The notes under the pieces: model-generated
Seen by the model: only the letters and a program-made list of their open reading frames with translations
The model's database searches: none
What the model was told of the DNA's origin: nothing
From: Petrosia ficiformis
Lineage: Eukaryota > Porifera > Demospongiae > Haplosclerida > Petrosiidae
DNA length: 64,000 bases
Assembly: GCA_947044365.1 (NCBI GenBank)
Contig: OX345646.1
Coordinates: 3,976,827-4,040,826 of the forward strand
Reading direction: 5' to 3'
Part shown: piece by piece, positions 1 to 12,039 of the stretch
Numbering within the stretch: position 1 is the first letter of the stretch
Layout of the letters: the number at the start of each line of letters is the position of its first letter
Program-made: the position numbers and the translations under genes

Positions 1-228
1 GCTTTACGTAAAACCTGGAATCAATAGCTGTTCTAGGTGCAGAATATTCCACCACTAGGATGATTCAAGTGATGACTCAGAGTTTCAGGTTGACTCTGAA
101 ACAGGCCTTTTTGTAGTCCCGCAAGCCAGACCAAACCATAAAACAGGGAAGGGTCTCGACACATCAGCTTGTACAACAGGAACACAATTATCGTGATGAA
201 TTTCATTATTAAAGCGAGTCAGCTCCAC

Positions 229-624
229 CTAATAACAATGGTAATTGCATGAGCAACATCCAATACTAAAAATGCAGCACTCCAATCTTTTGCTCTTAAA
301 ACACTCCACTTGACCTTTCATAAGTGCGATTAAGGGTGACACAACTATGACTAAACTTCTAATATTGTCTCCTAGCTGATCAAATATCAACGGTATAGTT
401 GTGTAGTAAACACTTTTACCATAGCCAGGCTGGAGTAAAACGAAAACATCTTTCCTACCAATAAATTCTATGGTAGCTTCCTTCTGCTTTGTCTTGAATC
501 CCAAACATCTCCCTGCTGCTTCTATCATCAACACTTCCATGTTACTTTTGCGGTTCTGCTGTTCTGATGTTACGTGATGTTTTGCTATTTGATTGGGGCG
601 CAACATAAAGAGTGACAGGAACAA
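229..624 (-). pseudogene. RecQ-type DNA helicase N-terminal fragment
   Basis: A 131-residue open frame resembles the first motifs of RecQ/DExD helicases. It shows a Q-motif-like stretch (KTKQKEATIEF), a Walker A motif in the form LLQPGYGKS, and motif Ia VVSPLIALMKGQV. RecQ enzymes are ATP-driven 3'-5' DNA unwinding proteins. Everything after motif Ia is missing: there is no DExH box and no helicase C domain, and the frame ends in a Cys-rich tail with no RecQ resemblance. The upstream start is a TTG, so no real initiation codon is seen. RecQ-like fragments are commonly scattered by transposons in invertebrate genomes, so this is more likely a dispersed fragment than a working gene. An exon of a larger spliced gene remains possible. 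Confidence 0.7.
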
Positions 625-2542
625 ACTGATGTAAAGGCTGTGTCCAGACCCTTCTTTGTTTTAGGGTTGTGTCTGGCTTGTGAGACTAGCCTTCTTGTTG
701 GGACAGGAAAATGCAGAATAGTAAAAGAATGGATTATCTATGGCTTTGTGGATTAGTAATAATGGAAAACTGGGGTGTTCTGTGTGGGGTATCATATGTC
801 TCACAATTCAGTTAGAGAGCAATGTCTAAAATTTTGTCGATGTTTAGCAATGTTGCAAATTTGCTTTGTTTTTCATGACCCCATGAATGGCAGTCACAGA
901 TTTAATTTCTGCAAGCTTTACTACAACCTACATGTGGCACCAGCAAATCACTACATTGTCTTCATCACATCCTCAGCCGTAGCTGGCAGGAATGCCAAAG
1001 TGCCAATTTATATTATAGGAAAAGAGGAAGCTGACCCTCTCTGATGTTCTAAATGTTTGTGACCAGAGCCCATCAGAGCCTGCATTATGGTTTACACCTA
1101 AGCTGTCTATGATATTCCATTCCTCTTTAGTTTTCCCCAAATCTAATACATGCAGTAACATCATGTATTTACCACTTCAGGAAATGCCTTTTGAGGTGTT
1201 CAAATATAACATCATTTTCTGCATTTTAAATTTACCAGGCAAGTGTGACATTTTTCACAATATTGTTTTTCTTTATTCTATTACAGTTAGAGTGTTTTAT
1301 CACGAGTTGATATATTAATGATATTGTGTTTCATCATCAGTTGAGATATTATTGATATATTATTAATTATTTTGTTAACTCCTTACTCCTAAATTATATT
1401 TGCATACTTTAGCGGTATGTATACATATTATGTTTTCATATATTAATTCAAAACATCCAAAACATACACAGCTTTTTAAACGTTGAATAATTTGTAAACA
1501 TTGACTATACTAATAAATATCGACCCCAACATCGCTAAACATCGACAACATTTTAAACATCGACCGTTTCGCTAAACATAGACAACTTTTTAAACATCGA
1601 CTCCTTGAAGGTGCTAAATATAGACAAAATTTTAAACATCACTTTCTAACTGAATTATGAGACATATATACAGCACTTTGTGCTTTGAGGTAAATTCTAT
1701 TGGTTGCTATGGAGAGAAAAGTATCCATATTTCATAAGAATGGATGTCAACATCTGTGACAGCTACTGGTGATAGTTGATTGAGTCAGCAGTATACCTTG
1801 GCATTTCACATTTCCAGCACTGTCTATAAATCTCCTGTTTTAAAACACTAAAGATTCTAACTTCCTTTGCTGGAAAGAACAGTTAAGAAAGTCAGTGGTG
1901 TAAACTTTATGCTTCGCTATCAACAGAAAGGTAGCAAGGCAAGTTTAATAGTCCAGTGGACAATGCCCACACTTTTACTTACTTGCATAATCTCCACATA
2001 TTACATAACAAAGACTTTTAACTTACGTAGTTAGACAGAGGACATGCTAACAAAGTCATAGATACAAAACTTTGCTTCATTATTTGGAGGAAAGCAGCAA
2101 GGCGAGTGTTTGAAAGTGCAGTGGTCAGTGCAAACACTCACACTTATAATTAGCGCCTTTCTAAATTTGATTGCTTGTAACTTTTGATTGGTTACTAGTA
2201 TACTTACCTTAATGCACATTTAGTAGCTAGACTGTATTGTGTCGACATTTGGTTGAAAAATATCAAACGACTTCAAAAACAGAACTGTTGATACATTTGA
2301 CCTATTTTTACGTCTTTAGTATTTCAATGCACATAATTAAACGATGTAAAAATATATCTACGGCTGTTAAAGGGTTAATTACTACACCTATCAAAATGGC
2401 ATCAATTTTGAGAACAAATTGTGGCCATTCAAGATCAATCTTTGCAGTTTTTGAAACTCTCTATATAATACTTGAACCTAACATCCCAATACTTGTAGAC
2501 CAGCATTTTACTGCGAATATATTAAGATTCTTAGGGAAAATA
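625..2542. other. Intergenic, no gene recognised
   Basis: AT-rich DNA with only short random open frames. It contains the degenerate AAACATCGAC repeat listed separately and no splice-site-bounded coding segment that I could recognise. Confidence 0.5.
1480..1640. repeat. Degenerate tandem repeat around AAACATCGAC
   Basis: The decamer AAACATCGAC and one-base variants (AAACATAGAC, AAATATAGAC, AAACATTGAC) recur about nine times in 160 bases at irregular spacing of roughly 12 to 30 bases, mostly followed by AT-rich spacers such as AACATTTT or AACTTTTT. No coding frame crosses it. Confidence 0.6.
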
Positions 2543-3149
2543 TTAACCCTTAGAACACTGATGTCACATATATGTGACATTTCACCCCTACGTGGTTCGC
2601 CGTCTGTTCCTAGCTACACGAAGCTGTCCAAATGCTTGTAATTGGCGTCAGGCACAAGCTGATGAATGTGGCTAAAAAAGTTGATGGTTTTTCGGCCACC
2701 CTTTGGCCTAAATAACGACTACGGGGGGAATTTTAAAGGGGGGTGTCCCCCCGTTAATGCTGGGGATCGAAGGGGGCACAGCCCCATTGCTGCCGACAAA
2801 TTTAGCTTTTTTTGACCCCGCCCACGCCATCTGGTGGGTACCTGAGGCATTTTCCTTGCTGTGAAACCTGAAATCGTGGGTGTAGCTGGTGCCAACATGC
2901 AGTGGGGTCATTTTGTTAGCCCCAGTTCTAGTCAAAAGAGGGAGAGCACTGCATTTGATTTGATCCTATGATGCGCTTGGGGATTTTCGAGTCCCGGTAA
3001 GCAAGTTAGTGGAAGTAGTAGTCCATGTCGGAAAAGGAGCCAAGTTTGGGGTAGAGAAAGTGAACGGTGGCCAAATTACATGCAATAGAGTCGCCATTGT
3101 TGGAAATGGGAAGAATTTTGAAAAACAGGCTCGGTGCTCTAAGGGTTAA
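2543..3149. mobile_element. piggyBac-like MITE, copy 1 (TTAA target)
   Basis: The segment begins TTAACCCTTAGAACAC and ends GTGCTCTAAGGGTTAA, so it has inverted terminal repeats of about 12-16 bases abutting TTAA on both sides. TTAA targets with CCC ends are typical of piggyBac elements. Just inside the left end is a palindrome, TGTCACATATATGTGACA. There is no transposase frame, so it is non-autonomous, 607 bases including both TTAA. Its interior matches the copies at 14562-15149 and 27168-27375. Confidence 0.8.
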
Positions 3150-3424
3150 TATATATTACAGTAATTATGATGAAAATTTTGCCAGATTTGCTACTCAACA
3201 GTTCTCTTCCTTAAAGAAGATCTCCAGCTGGCAGTCACTTGATATTTAGGGGCTTGTGTGTATTAAGATTTATATCTACATATTAGCAGATATTTCAACT
3301 CATCACTTGCAATTTAAAATGTATGGGTAGGCATCCATACATAGAGAGTACTACCATACATAATGAATGATGTCAGCATGGGAACTTTGCCTATATGACT
3401 AGTGAGACATAGGTGAGAAACAAA

Positions 3425-3600
3425 AATTATTTAAAAAATGAAATGTATTGTTCTGTTTGAACACCATGAGGTGGTTCTGTCACTGGAAATTTACAGCCCT
3501 CTCCTACGTGTGCTCTAGCTTTATCTTTATTGCAAGGAGTTATGACAGCTGGACACAATTCTCCAATTAGATTGTATATATGCAAATCTACTAAAACAAA
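3425..3600 (-). pseudogene. Possible coding remnant, unidentified
   Basis: On the minus strand an open stretch reads like protein (for example NLIGELCPAVITPCNKDKA and VGEGCKFPVTEPP) and stops near 3430. I do not recognise a domain. No clear start or splice pair was found. It lies between a MITE and a transposase remnant, so it may be another transposon relic. Confidence 0.25.
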
Positions 3601-3889
3601 ACTAAAACTACAGGTGAAGTCTTTGAACTGCTTGTGAACTAACTTGAATTAAAAGCCACTCTTTGATTTGTATACACAACATAATGCATCTATTGCTAGA
3701 TGACACAGTTTACCTAAAAACCATTCTGCACAGAGAGGCTAATTTTACTACAACATTTCAATTTCCTCTTATTATATATCCTGAGAACAGCCCTGTGGGT
3801 AGCTTCTGCACCTGTGTCTATGTGAAAATCGAGTGGTAAGTCTTTGACTTGTGTTACTGTCTACAACTAGTCTTGCGAGCCACAGACAG

Positions 3890-4660
3890 AGAAGACACTG
3901 ATTAGTGATTAGTTAGCTGCTGTAGAAAACGTTGCTGCACTAGAGAAGCAAGTGAAATGAAAAGATCAGCAGTTGATGCAACAAAAAGTCCAGTTAATAA
4001 ATATTTAAAATGATGATAATCCGGAACCTGGATTTCAATCATATGAAGCATTTAAAAGCTTTTTATAACTTTCAGGGAAGCTGCGGCTGTATGTTGTTGA
4101 AACAAAAACAATGCAAGTGAAAGAGTATCTGAAGCTGCTAAGAGAGGGTCATCCATGAGAATAACTCCTCTGGAGGAGTTGTTTTGTACTTTAGTATGTC
4201 TCCTATTAGGACTCATGGACCAGGATCTCGCTTAACGATTCAGTCAACAATCTCCAGAATTATAACTTGGATTAATTTCGAGATGAAGCAATACAATTGT
4301 TGCCTCCAAGGTATCTAGTAAAATCTAATAATCCTGGCCATTCAAAGATAAATAACGAATGACGAGGGTAATAATAGATACCACTGAAGTATAAATTGAT
4401 CAGCCTACGCTTCCTCAACTTCAGCAAATGAAATTTTCAAATTACAAGAACAGCAACACGTTTAAAAGATTTGTGTGTATTTCACTTGCATGATGGTGTC
4501 ATCACTTTTGTTTCATCCCTCTTTCTGTGGGGTCCATTCCAGACAAAGAATTGACAAGGTGAAGTGGCATCCTAGATTTACTTGAACCTAGCGATTCAGT
4601 GATGACTGACCAGGGATAGGAACAGTTTTCGAAGAATGAATTGGTTTTAGCACAGTGTAT
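3890..4660 (+). pseudogene. Decayed DDE_Tnp_4-type transposase
   Basis: Fragments in shifting frames follow the order of DDE_Tnp_4 (IS4/PIF-related) transposases. Near 3935-4000 is a charged coiled-coil-like stretch (EKQVK, KDQQLMQQKVQ), then GFQSYEAFKSF, then RITPLEEFF at about 4160, a helix resembling LGLMDQDLA, then LPQLQQMKFSNYKNSNTFK near 4410-4470. The segment ends with a block resembling GSIPDKELTR followed by GILDLLEPSDSVMTDQG at about 4530-4615, the conserved region around the second catalytic Asp. In-frame stops and shifts are frequent, so no protein can be made. The family is judged from motif order; the exact superfamily is uncertain. Confidence 0.7.
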
Positions 4661-5004
4661 AGCATGATTCTGTATTTATAATAATTATTATTATAATTAT
4701 AATTATACAAAATCAATATACCACTCTTGATCAAGGACACTCAAAACCAAAATGCCATAATAATGATCTTTACATTTAAAAGGATCATATCCCTCATGAA
4801 TTATGATAAACAGTCAGCGACACACATGCTAAGCTACCTCTTCCCAATTTTAAATATGTTCCACTGCCTATGCCTATCCATGCATGAATTAAGAGGATTA
4901 AAATTACTTTTACAATATAATTATGATTATTAGTGTTCTAAGATAAATATAACATTCAGTTGATTATGCACTAATTTGTTTATTGATCTGTGTACTGCAC
5001 TAAC
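4661..5004. other. No gene recognised
   Basis: AT-rich sequence between the transposase relic and the nearest Piezo-like exon. It probably lies in an intron of that gene. Confidence 0.4.
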
Positions 5005-5160
5005 CACCATTGTCACAAGAGCAAATACAAAGCTAACACTCATACTCCACCTCCACGTGTTATCCATAGTTTTCTTGAACTGCTTCCACAATTTTGTAGT
5101 GTTGTCATCTTCGTCTTCAGACACTTGTTGGTGAGACTTGAGTGCATAATTTGTCGAGTT
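5005..5160 (-). CDS. Candidate exon of the Piezo-like gene
   Basis: A 156-base open segment is bounded by an acceptor (ATTATAG at 5161-5162) and a GTTAGT donor below 5005. It encodes an acidic stretch (SEDEDDNTTKLWKQFKK) followed by a hydrophobic segment (WSMSVSFVFALVTMV). An acidic linker leading into a membrane helix fits the blade of a Piezo channel, and the strand and order agree with the better-supported exons at 8.5 and 11.5-12.0 kb. I could not match this segment to a specific Piezo position, so membership rests mainly on location and character. Confidence 0.4.
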
Positions 5161-6381
5161 CTATAATTTGATGGTATGTATAAGTGGGTATAATATGATA
5201 GGTTATATGTTTGTCAGGGAATGATCGGTCTTCAAAGGAAACAAATTGTGAATTACTTTATTGACTATGCTGCATAATCTATTTTTTCTTACTAAACATA
5301 CATGTGTATTACATTGATTGACAAATACAGTAATAATGAATGCACTCACAGAGCAAACCTTTGCCACAAGTGTCAACAATTACTGACAAGAAAACATTTG
5401 CAGACAATATTTGACTATAGTTATACATGTAAAGTTGAGCAACATTTTTTCTTGCCAAATTTTCAGTCTATACTGTATACAACTTACACTCTAGTCCTAC
5501 ACAATTCCTAGTATAAGAAGCACAACAGCCAATGTTAAAATCAAGTAGAGAAAACAGTTTTGTGGCTTCAATCGCATGCAAAATAGTTTAAACCTGAAAG
5601 TGACCATCATGCAGAAAGCTCAGAGCCAGTTCAATGTTGTAGCAGCCACTACTTCATTTCAAGCTGTAAATTGACAGTGATAGCCTTCAAATAAGATGAG
5701 ATGAGTTTCCATGTACTTTTTTGCTACTAGATGTCTTCAGAATGTGCTGAAACGGCTATTGTGGGTTTTAAAAATAGTCATAACTTTATTACCGAAAGGT
5801 TTTTAAAAAGCCTGTCTTTTATTTTGATCCTTGCATAATTTCAATTCTGTTAGTAGTTGAATCAAAGTCCAAATGTTGTTAGTTGTCCAGAAATGTTGCC
5901 AACAGACACACCCAAACAGACAGAAAATCTAACTGACTGAGAGTTAATTAATCACAAGAGTAAACCGAAGTTTATACTTTCTAGATAACTAATTGCCTCA
6001 TGGTATAAATTATACTTACAGACTGGAGGTTATAATGAGCCAATAATTTGTCAACATACCAGATGTTAGTGTGTTGATTTTTTTGTTAACCTCAATGGCT
6101 GGCCCCCAATCACATTTTTCTTCTGTAGCCGTTGAGGTGAACAAAAATCTAAGGAATAGGTACAGATTTTGTTTCAAGACACATACTTAGAGAGATAACC
6201 ACATGTAATTAGTTACTTTGAAGAATGTATAATTATATATGTAGACTGAGATGGAGTGGAAGTGCAGTATATAATTCATAGATAATTAGGTGATTTAGTC
6301 ACCTGATATACCATCAAAAGAAATTATTTATGTATGGTCTCAGTATGTAGCAAATATAATTACATGTACTATTAAACTCAC

Positions 6382-6523
6382 ACGACAATCTGTCCCCAAA
6401 ATCCAGTATAGTAGTAGGAGAGCACATATGTTCACTAGGTAAGACTTTGGTGTATCTTCCCACAACAACAGTTTAGTTGGGTAGTTACAAAATGTTTGAA
6501 TTACAGGGGTAAGGCCAAATAAC
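6382..6523 (-). CDS. Candidate exon of the Piezo-like gene
   Basis: A 142-base segment opens after a TTTACAG acceptor and ends at a GTGAGT donor. It encodes a basic/aromatic stretch (NYPTKLLLWEDTPKSYLV) followed by a membrane helix (ICALLLLYWILG) ending in an acidic residue. Piezo blades repeatedly show a soluble stretch, then SP-F-x-x-LY and a helix ending in Asp, and this segment resembles that pattern. It lies between the exons at 8.5 kb and 5.1 kb on the same strand. Phase to its neighbours is not established. Confidence 0.45.
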
Positions 6524-7069
6524 CTGTAAATGGAAAAACATGCTGAATATAATTATATTTATAAATACAACTATAAGATTGCACCCACAGTGCAGAACCC
6601 TTGCTATAATTGTGGAACGTTACTGAAAGTATTCAGGACTATTTTACTTAATGGAAAGATTACATGAACTACCATGCATGATCACAATAGATACCAAACT
6701 CTAGCTTCAGAAACCGTGACAGTGGCCAATATTTTGAGGCAGGATGACAATTTATTCTGGAATGCTGGAATATGAATCAGATTGCAGATAGCTCAATCAA
6801 CTGCATATTTAACACTCAATGTCACGTGTTTCAAAGATTAAGTTGACTTCAAAATCTTCCTCCAGCAAAATCCTTTGATACTGAGTCATGTGAAAAGCTA
6901 TTAAAAGGTAAGAGGAAAGGCTATTGTATATGTCTATTTGATTTAAACCAAACATATGTGTCTGCCACTGTTGGTTAGTCGCTGTGATTTGGTTGTTGTC
7001 GCTAGTGTATGACAGTTTGGAGGCAATGTTAAGAAGTATAGATATGGAATTGATTATTCTTGTTGTATA

Positions 7070-7700
7070 ATGTTGTTCTTAAGTTTAGCTTGCACACACC
7101 CTGATCATATGATGTTTCCAGCTGCTTTTCACAAAATGGGTGTGGCTGGGAACAAGACCAATTATTTTGCTAAAATGGGGACGATCAGAGAAGAACGTTA
7201 TGAAAGACAAATGTGCAGGAATCTATTAGATCATTTGAGGATACATCGAGAGAGCCCTGAATGGTGACAGCACAGGCTACAGACTAGACAAGAAAGTACT
7301 CATTTGAGAAGGCTGAATTAGAATCTTGAACACTGACAGCAAAGTCTAGAGACCAGAAGAGAAAATACTCATTTGAGAAGGCAATTGGAAAGCAATGAAC
7401 GACGCCAACAACGTCCAAATACACACAGATACACATAGACAGGGTGATACAAGTGCTGTAGCAAACTTTAATAAGGATCTTCAGGCTTCACTTGACTAGC
7501 TACTGCTGTATATGTCAGTGCTTAGTGTTTGCTGATAAAATGAAGAAAGTGAATGTTACCATACTGAGAGAAGCTAGTCCACCTGATATACAAATGGAAA
7601 TAGTCTTAGGCATGGTTACTGATAATTTATCTTTCAATTCATTTGTCACTTATTTCATTAACTTTGTCATTCAGTTAAATTGTGACTTAATTTTGTTACT
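7070..7700 (+). pseudogene. Transposon-protein remnant (Helitron-like N terminus?)
   Basis: Two open stretches in different frames carry protein-like text. The first contains FAKMGTIREERYERQMCRN and LRIHRESPEW, and is followed, after a stop, by Gln/Arg-rich repeats (RRQLESNERRQQR). The second has a CxxC-type motif (YCCICQCLVFADKMKKV). An R/Q-rich helical segment followed by a Cys motif is typical of the N-terminal region of many animal Helitron/PIF1-type transposon proteins, but no Rep or helicase motif is present. Stops separate the parts, so I treat it as a relic. The family assignment is tentative. Confidence 0.35.
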
Positions 7701-7991
7701 TTAAATAAGTGTTGACCATTTTGTATTTCAATTAGTAACATACTGATTGAAGTATTAAACACAGATTTAAGTAACCAAGGCATAGCTTGATCAGGATTTA
7801 TTTAACTTTAATAGCCAGACCTATATAATTATTGCTGATCTTTGTGCTAAGTCGTTTTAAGTTTATAACTACCTTGTTGTAGCCCAACCTACATGCTTAC
7901 TTGTATATACCTCTCATGTTGCCAGCCATCCTACTTGTTGTTATCTATAACAATTATTATTGTTATTCCGTCTAAAAAAAATTAATGCTAG

Positions 7992-8413
7992 ATAGGCTTA
8001 GAAGTTTTTCAGTTTAACCCGTTTAAACACGAAAAATACGCCCCGAAGGGGAAAAACTCTTTTCGGGTTTAACCCGTTTTCTCCCCGAATTAGTTTAAAA
8101 ATTTAACATCTCCTGTTGAAGAATAGATGTCTAGCACTTTTTTCTAACTCGATTGCTACTCAGAAAAGCCTAACAAACACTTCTAAAGCACTATTTTCGC
8201 TGAAAATGTGCTAAAAATTATGGCTGTGGACATAAATTATTTAATTAACTGTGAAAAATTAATTTGATGTTAACCCGAAAATTACCCGAATTCTTATATT
8301 TAAATTTAATAACAATCCAAAAAGCACCTGAAAAACCTTGTCACCATTTAACCCAATTTTTACCCCCCGAATTTCAAAAAAAAACAAAAAAACCCAAAAA
8401 CGTCTAAGCCTAT
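7992..8413. mobile_element. MITE with 8-bp target duplication (hAT-like size)
   Basis: The ends are inverted: left ATAGGCTTAGAAGTTTTT, right (reverse complement) ATAGGCTTAGACGTTTTT. Flanking direct repeats are AATGCTAG (7984-7991) and AATGCTGG (8414-8421), an 8-base duplication with one mismatch, which is the size hAT elements make. The interior is unusual, with repeated CCCGAA/TTCGGG and AACCCG motifs. It carries no coding capacity and sits in an intron or intergenic space beside the Piezo-like exon at 8.5 kb. Confidence 0.7.
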
Positions 8414-8484
8414 AATGCTGGACCATGAACATTTATGTCAATGAAACATTTTAAAATTCTTTCTTAGCTACAATGCACTAACCT

Positions 8485-8923
8485 TCACAACAAACTCTCA
8501 GTTGTATCTGTTGGATATACAGAAAAAACAAGTTGGGCAGATTGAAACTGGTACAGGTAGAGCACTAGAATATGTCCAGCAGAAAAGACAAGACAGACAG
8601 ATCTCAAAACTCGAACAGGTAGACAATTCTTAATGTGTAAACTCCAAAGAAGACACAATAAAAGGAAAGCAATGAAATATGCTAGTGAGGTTACTGAAGG
8701 AACAACAACACCACATAGCCAAAACATGAAGAATATAAAAACATCAATCACTTTTTCTGGAAGATGAGAGTTATGAATTTGTAAAGCTATGTTAGCATTC
8801 GCATTTTCAGCATTGTTTCGACATATCTTGTACAGTTGATAAACGAAAATGACAACTGATGTTATAATGATTAGTACATCAGGTAAGAAGTGTCGAACAA
8901 TGTCCATAACAGGAGCTTGATAT
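8485..8923 (-). CDS. Piezo-type mechanosensitive channel, blade exon
   Basis: An exon starts after an ACAG acceptor at 8924-8925 and reads through about 140 codons. It begins with a motif resembling the Piezo N-terminal region (VMDIVRHFLPDVLIII), followed by an 'elbow' and further helices. Then come WLCGVVVPSVTSLAYFI and LLLCLLWSLHIKNCLPV, and SAGHILVLYLYQ, the last closely resembling the conserved AGHL..LY.YQ segment of Piezo proteins. Piezo channels are large trimeric plasma-membrane cation channels opened by membrane tension. The frame meets a TGA at 8485; a GT donor lies just before it (after ...SLL), so this may be the exon edge rather than a true stop. Direct phase joining to the 9404-9533 exon fails, so an exon may be missing between them. 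Confidence 0.75.
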
Positions 8924-9403
8924 CTGTAATAATGAATAAAAAAGCATGGAAAAATAAAGTACGGTGCCAGGCTGTTTATCTGGCAAACTGTAATGTATGG
9001 ATATTCATCTGTTTGTTGTTGCTTCGTTTTACCAATTATTTCGCTGTTTTAATGTATCAGAGAGTACAGTAATACTCTCTATGTAGGGATGGCATGGAAA
9101 AAAATGGCCACCCATACATTTCAATTTCAAGCGATGAGCTGAGATCTCTGGTAATAAGTTTTAATACACACATACCTATTTATATTTAGTGTTGTTATTA
9201 CTACCAACACCACACCATCTAGATAGTCAAATATTGTTACTAAGGTAGAGAACTGGCGAGTGGCAAAACTTGCAAAATTTATTATTTTCCAGACAAATAA
9301 TTTTTTTTTGTTTTTTGAACTATCCCAATGATTCTAGCACCATTCTAGTTACTTTCATAGTAAAATTCTGGTCTCAAATTATTGAAATGATGTCTTCAGG
9401 TAC

Positions 9404-9533
9404 TATGAAAGAAGAGAGTCTCAAGGACTGCAGAGATTCGATCTCGAATTGGACACCATTTTCATAACTGTATTCATTAATCGAGCCATGTGGAATTGAA
9501 TGTATGTCCTCAGAACTTGCATGGAAGCTGTTA
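9404..9533 (-). CDS. Candidate linker exon of the Piezo-like gene
   Basis: A 130-base open segment follows a CCTTTTAG acceptor and ends before GTACCT. It encodes a polar, acidic stretch with motifs such as HASSEDIHSIPHG and EYSYENGVQFEIESLQS, typical of a disordered or extracellular loop. It lies on the same strand between the N-terminal exons and the 8.5-kb exon of the Piezo-like gene. I do not recognise it as a conserved Piezo segment, and the phase with the next exon does not match directly. Confidence 0.35.
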
Positions 9534-11527
9534 CTAAAAGGAAACTGCTTGCTACGTTGGAATCATAAGCCTACTAATTATTTTGTGAGCAAATAGATTG
9601 AGCATAATAATTATTAATATTCAAACCATGGTATACTGATAAGTTATTTGTAGATGTACAACTTTCATCCAGCTTCCTCTTCTCTAGTGGGATGCAGTTG
9701 GCTGTGGCTTCAGCAGTCTTCTTACATAACTTCAGTGGAGTGGACCTCTGTTTCCTACTTTGCCGATTAATGTAACATTACAAATAATAGTCTCTAAGGT
9801 GCTTTTCATTCATTTTAGTTTGGGCATTGCCAACTTCAACAACAGATACAAGTTGATAAAGACAGCAACACTATGCTCAAATGCTCCTGCCAAGGCAAGG
9901 GGTATACATGAGGTAAGCACATGCTCATGTGAGAGACCACAAACACGTAATAATTTTACATCTGCTGTGGACTTCCGTGACTCCTGAACTTAAATAGACT
10001 TTAACTGTTCTAACTATTTTGTATTTAATTTTATTATTAGCCCTGTAGCTAGGGGGGATTTGAAGGGCTCTATCAAAACCCTTTTTCGTTATGAATGAAA
10101 AAATTATAAGTCGCATGTGTGTGTGTGCAAATACCATTCGCACATGCACATATGCACATACCAGTATTGCATGTCTTTGGGTTATAGTTGCATTTCTTGG
10201 ATTTTGGTGTGTTATCACAGTTATGGCTCGAAAGAGGCTGTCTTAATTCTCTCAATTTGAAACAACCTAGCCCTGAATGTGTATATAGACCTAGGTACAG
10301 TAACACAGTCACCAGTCACAGTGATGTAGATGGTGATATCTGTAGTGATAGTGATCAAGCATTGGTGACGTTGTTAGTTTTTATGAAGACTACTCCAAAC
10401 TAGCTGGGTGTGTGAATTTAATGAACCACAGCTACTATTAATTAATTAGCAACTAATATATAGTTGGTGTCCTTCGTGTGCCATCATTAGAACCTCCCTA
10501 TTCAGAATACTGGCTATGGGCCTGACCTGATTATGTCACACAACAGTTTACAATGTCTTGTGATGAGAGTCACCAGAAGTTCTCATCCCATATTGCATAT
10601 TTCAGCAACGTGAGACTAGGCATGAGTGATCACAGTCTTAGAAAAGTTGATTGTTTTGGCCTTTTAATGTTTCCCTTGCATTTGTTTATAATCTTCTACA
10701 ACTATATTAAGTATAAAATGTGATCATTGTGTCATCAGTTATGTTAACGATCACAATCAAATGTATCCTTTGAGAACAATTCAGATACTGCATGTAGCCT
10801 AATATCTTTGTAGCCTCTATAAATCCTAAACAGTTTTATATTAGTTTTATAATTTAAAAAAAATGCACACACTCTTAATTAATGTGGGTGTGTCCAAAAT
10901 TTTGACAGCCGTCTTTTAATTATGGTTGGTGTCATAATTTGTTACACTCCTCCCAGCATTGTATAACTGTATCATATCCTACTGAGTTCATCAAAAGAAT
11001 TACACTTATCACCAAACTAAATTCAACCATCTTTGTCATTAGAGGGGCAGGAAGAGTGCACGTACGTTAAATATAAGTAATAGTTATAACATACTTTACT
11101 GTGATTATGTAGCATAAGGGCGTGTTAATAAGTGATTTATTGATGATCTGGTGAACTTCCACTGTTGTTGGAGCAGCTTCGTTAGTATATAGAGGTGAGC
11201 AAAGTGTGCAATAACTAACTTATTGCACGCAAAAGTGTGCAATAAGTGATTTAATGTTCAATCACATGACACATTATCTGCAATCTGATTGGCCACAGGT
11301 CACATGATCATCAATAATAGCAAATAATGTGTTAACAATAAAACAACCAGATGAATAGCCATACAATTCGCCACTACGAATATGCATATGCATGCAGGGT
11401 TAGGATTAGGGTGAATGCATAATTCTATGATCTGTATACAATTTAACAATTTATACAATTCATACAAATTCTATTATTGTATGTTTAGAAGTTGAATCAC
11501 ATAATTATAAAAAATGATAGCACTTAC
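9534..11527. other. Probable intron of the Piezo-like gene
   Basis: About 2 kb with no convincing coding block. It includes a transposon-end-like sequence near 10038-10075 (CCCTGTAGCTAGGGGG) and a cluster of TGTGCAATAA / TTATTGCAC inverted motifs near 11196-11245. Confidence 0.4.
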
Positions 11528-12039
11528 TGAACAAGTCCAAACTGACGCAAAATTACCTCTGTTGTTTCACCTATATTGATTAATTTGTATTTCAAATAAT
11601 ATCATTATTATTGAATGCCTTACATGATTCCAATTCTAAGCTCAATCTAGTCAATAATAGAAACACTCCCTGACTCATTGTGAAAAGCGAGGAAAATAGC
11701 AAAACAACTTTATGATAGATAACAGAGCCAACTAAATGAGGGGATACGATCAGTGAATAAAAATTGAGTAATGAATGCATGATTTAAATTTTTTACCTTT
11801 TGACTTCAACGTTGGACTAGGTACAAGTACACCAACCAAAAATAATGAAAGGTAGACAAGTGAGAAGAGGTTATATCTCAGGAAAGCGGCTGTAATATTA
11901 CATTACACAGCAGACAATAATTGATGAACATTGCAATAATATTTTCTCACCTGCTAACAATAGAGTGGGTAGCACAAACCTTCTGAACACAATGTCAATC
12001 ACTGCAATACACGCAAATGCTATAGTGCTATCGGTAGTG
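11528..12039 (-). CDS. Piezo-type channel, N-terminal exon cluster
   Basis: Four consecutive exons join in one frame on the minus strand: 11951-12039, 11797-11889, 11624-11731 and 11528-11570. All have AG acceptors and GT donors, and their phases fit (1, 1, 1, then 2 bases left over). The product matches the start of Piezo proteins in order. FRRFVLPTLLLAAAFLRYN is the first helix region (compare R..LP..LL.A..LRYN in the family), then LFSLVYLSLFLVGVLVPSP, then VVLLFSSLFTMSQGVFLLL, then CETTEVILRQFGLVQ, which resembles the conserved T-x-x-ILR-x-GL element. Piezo channels sense membrane tension. The initiator Met must lie on an exon upstream of 12039 and was not identified. The gene continues toward lower coordinates. 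Confidence 0.8.

Noticed and set aside
2708..2935. Apparent conserved protein shared by 2708-2935 and 14766-14984
   Set aside because: Similarity is due to shared MITE sequence; the termini and non-coding flanks are equally conserved.
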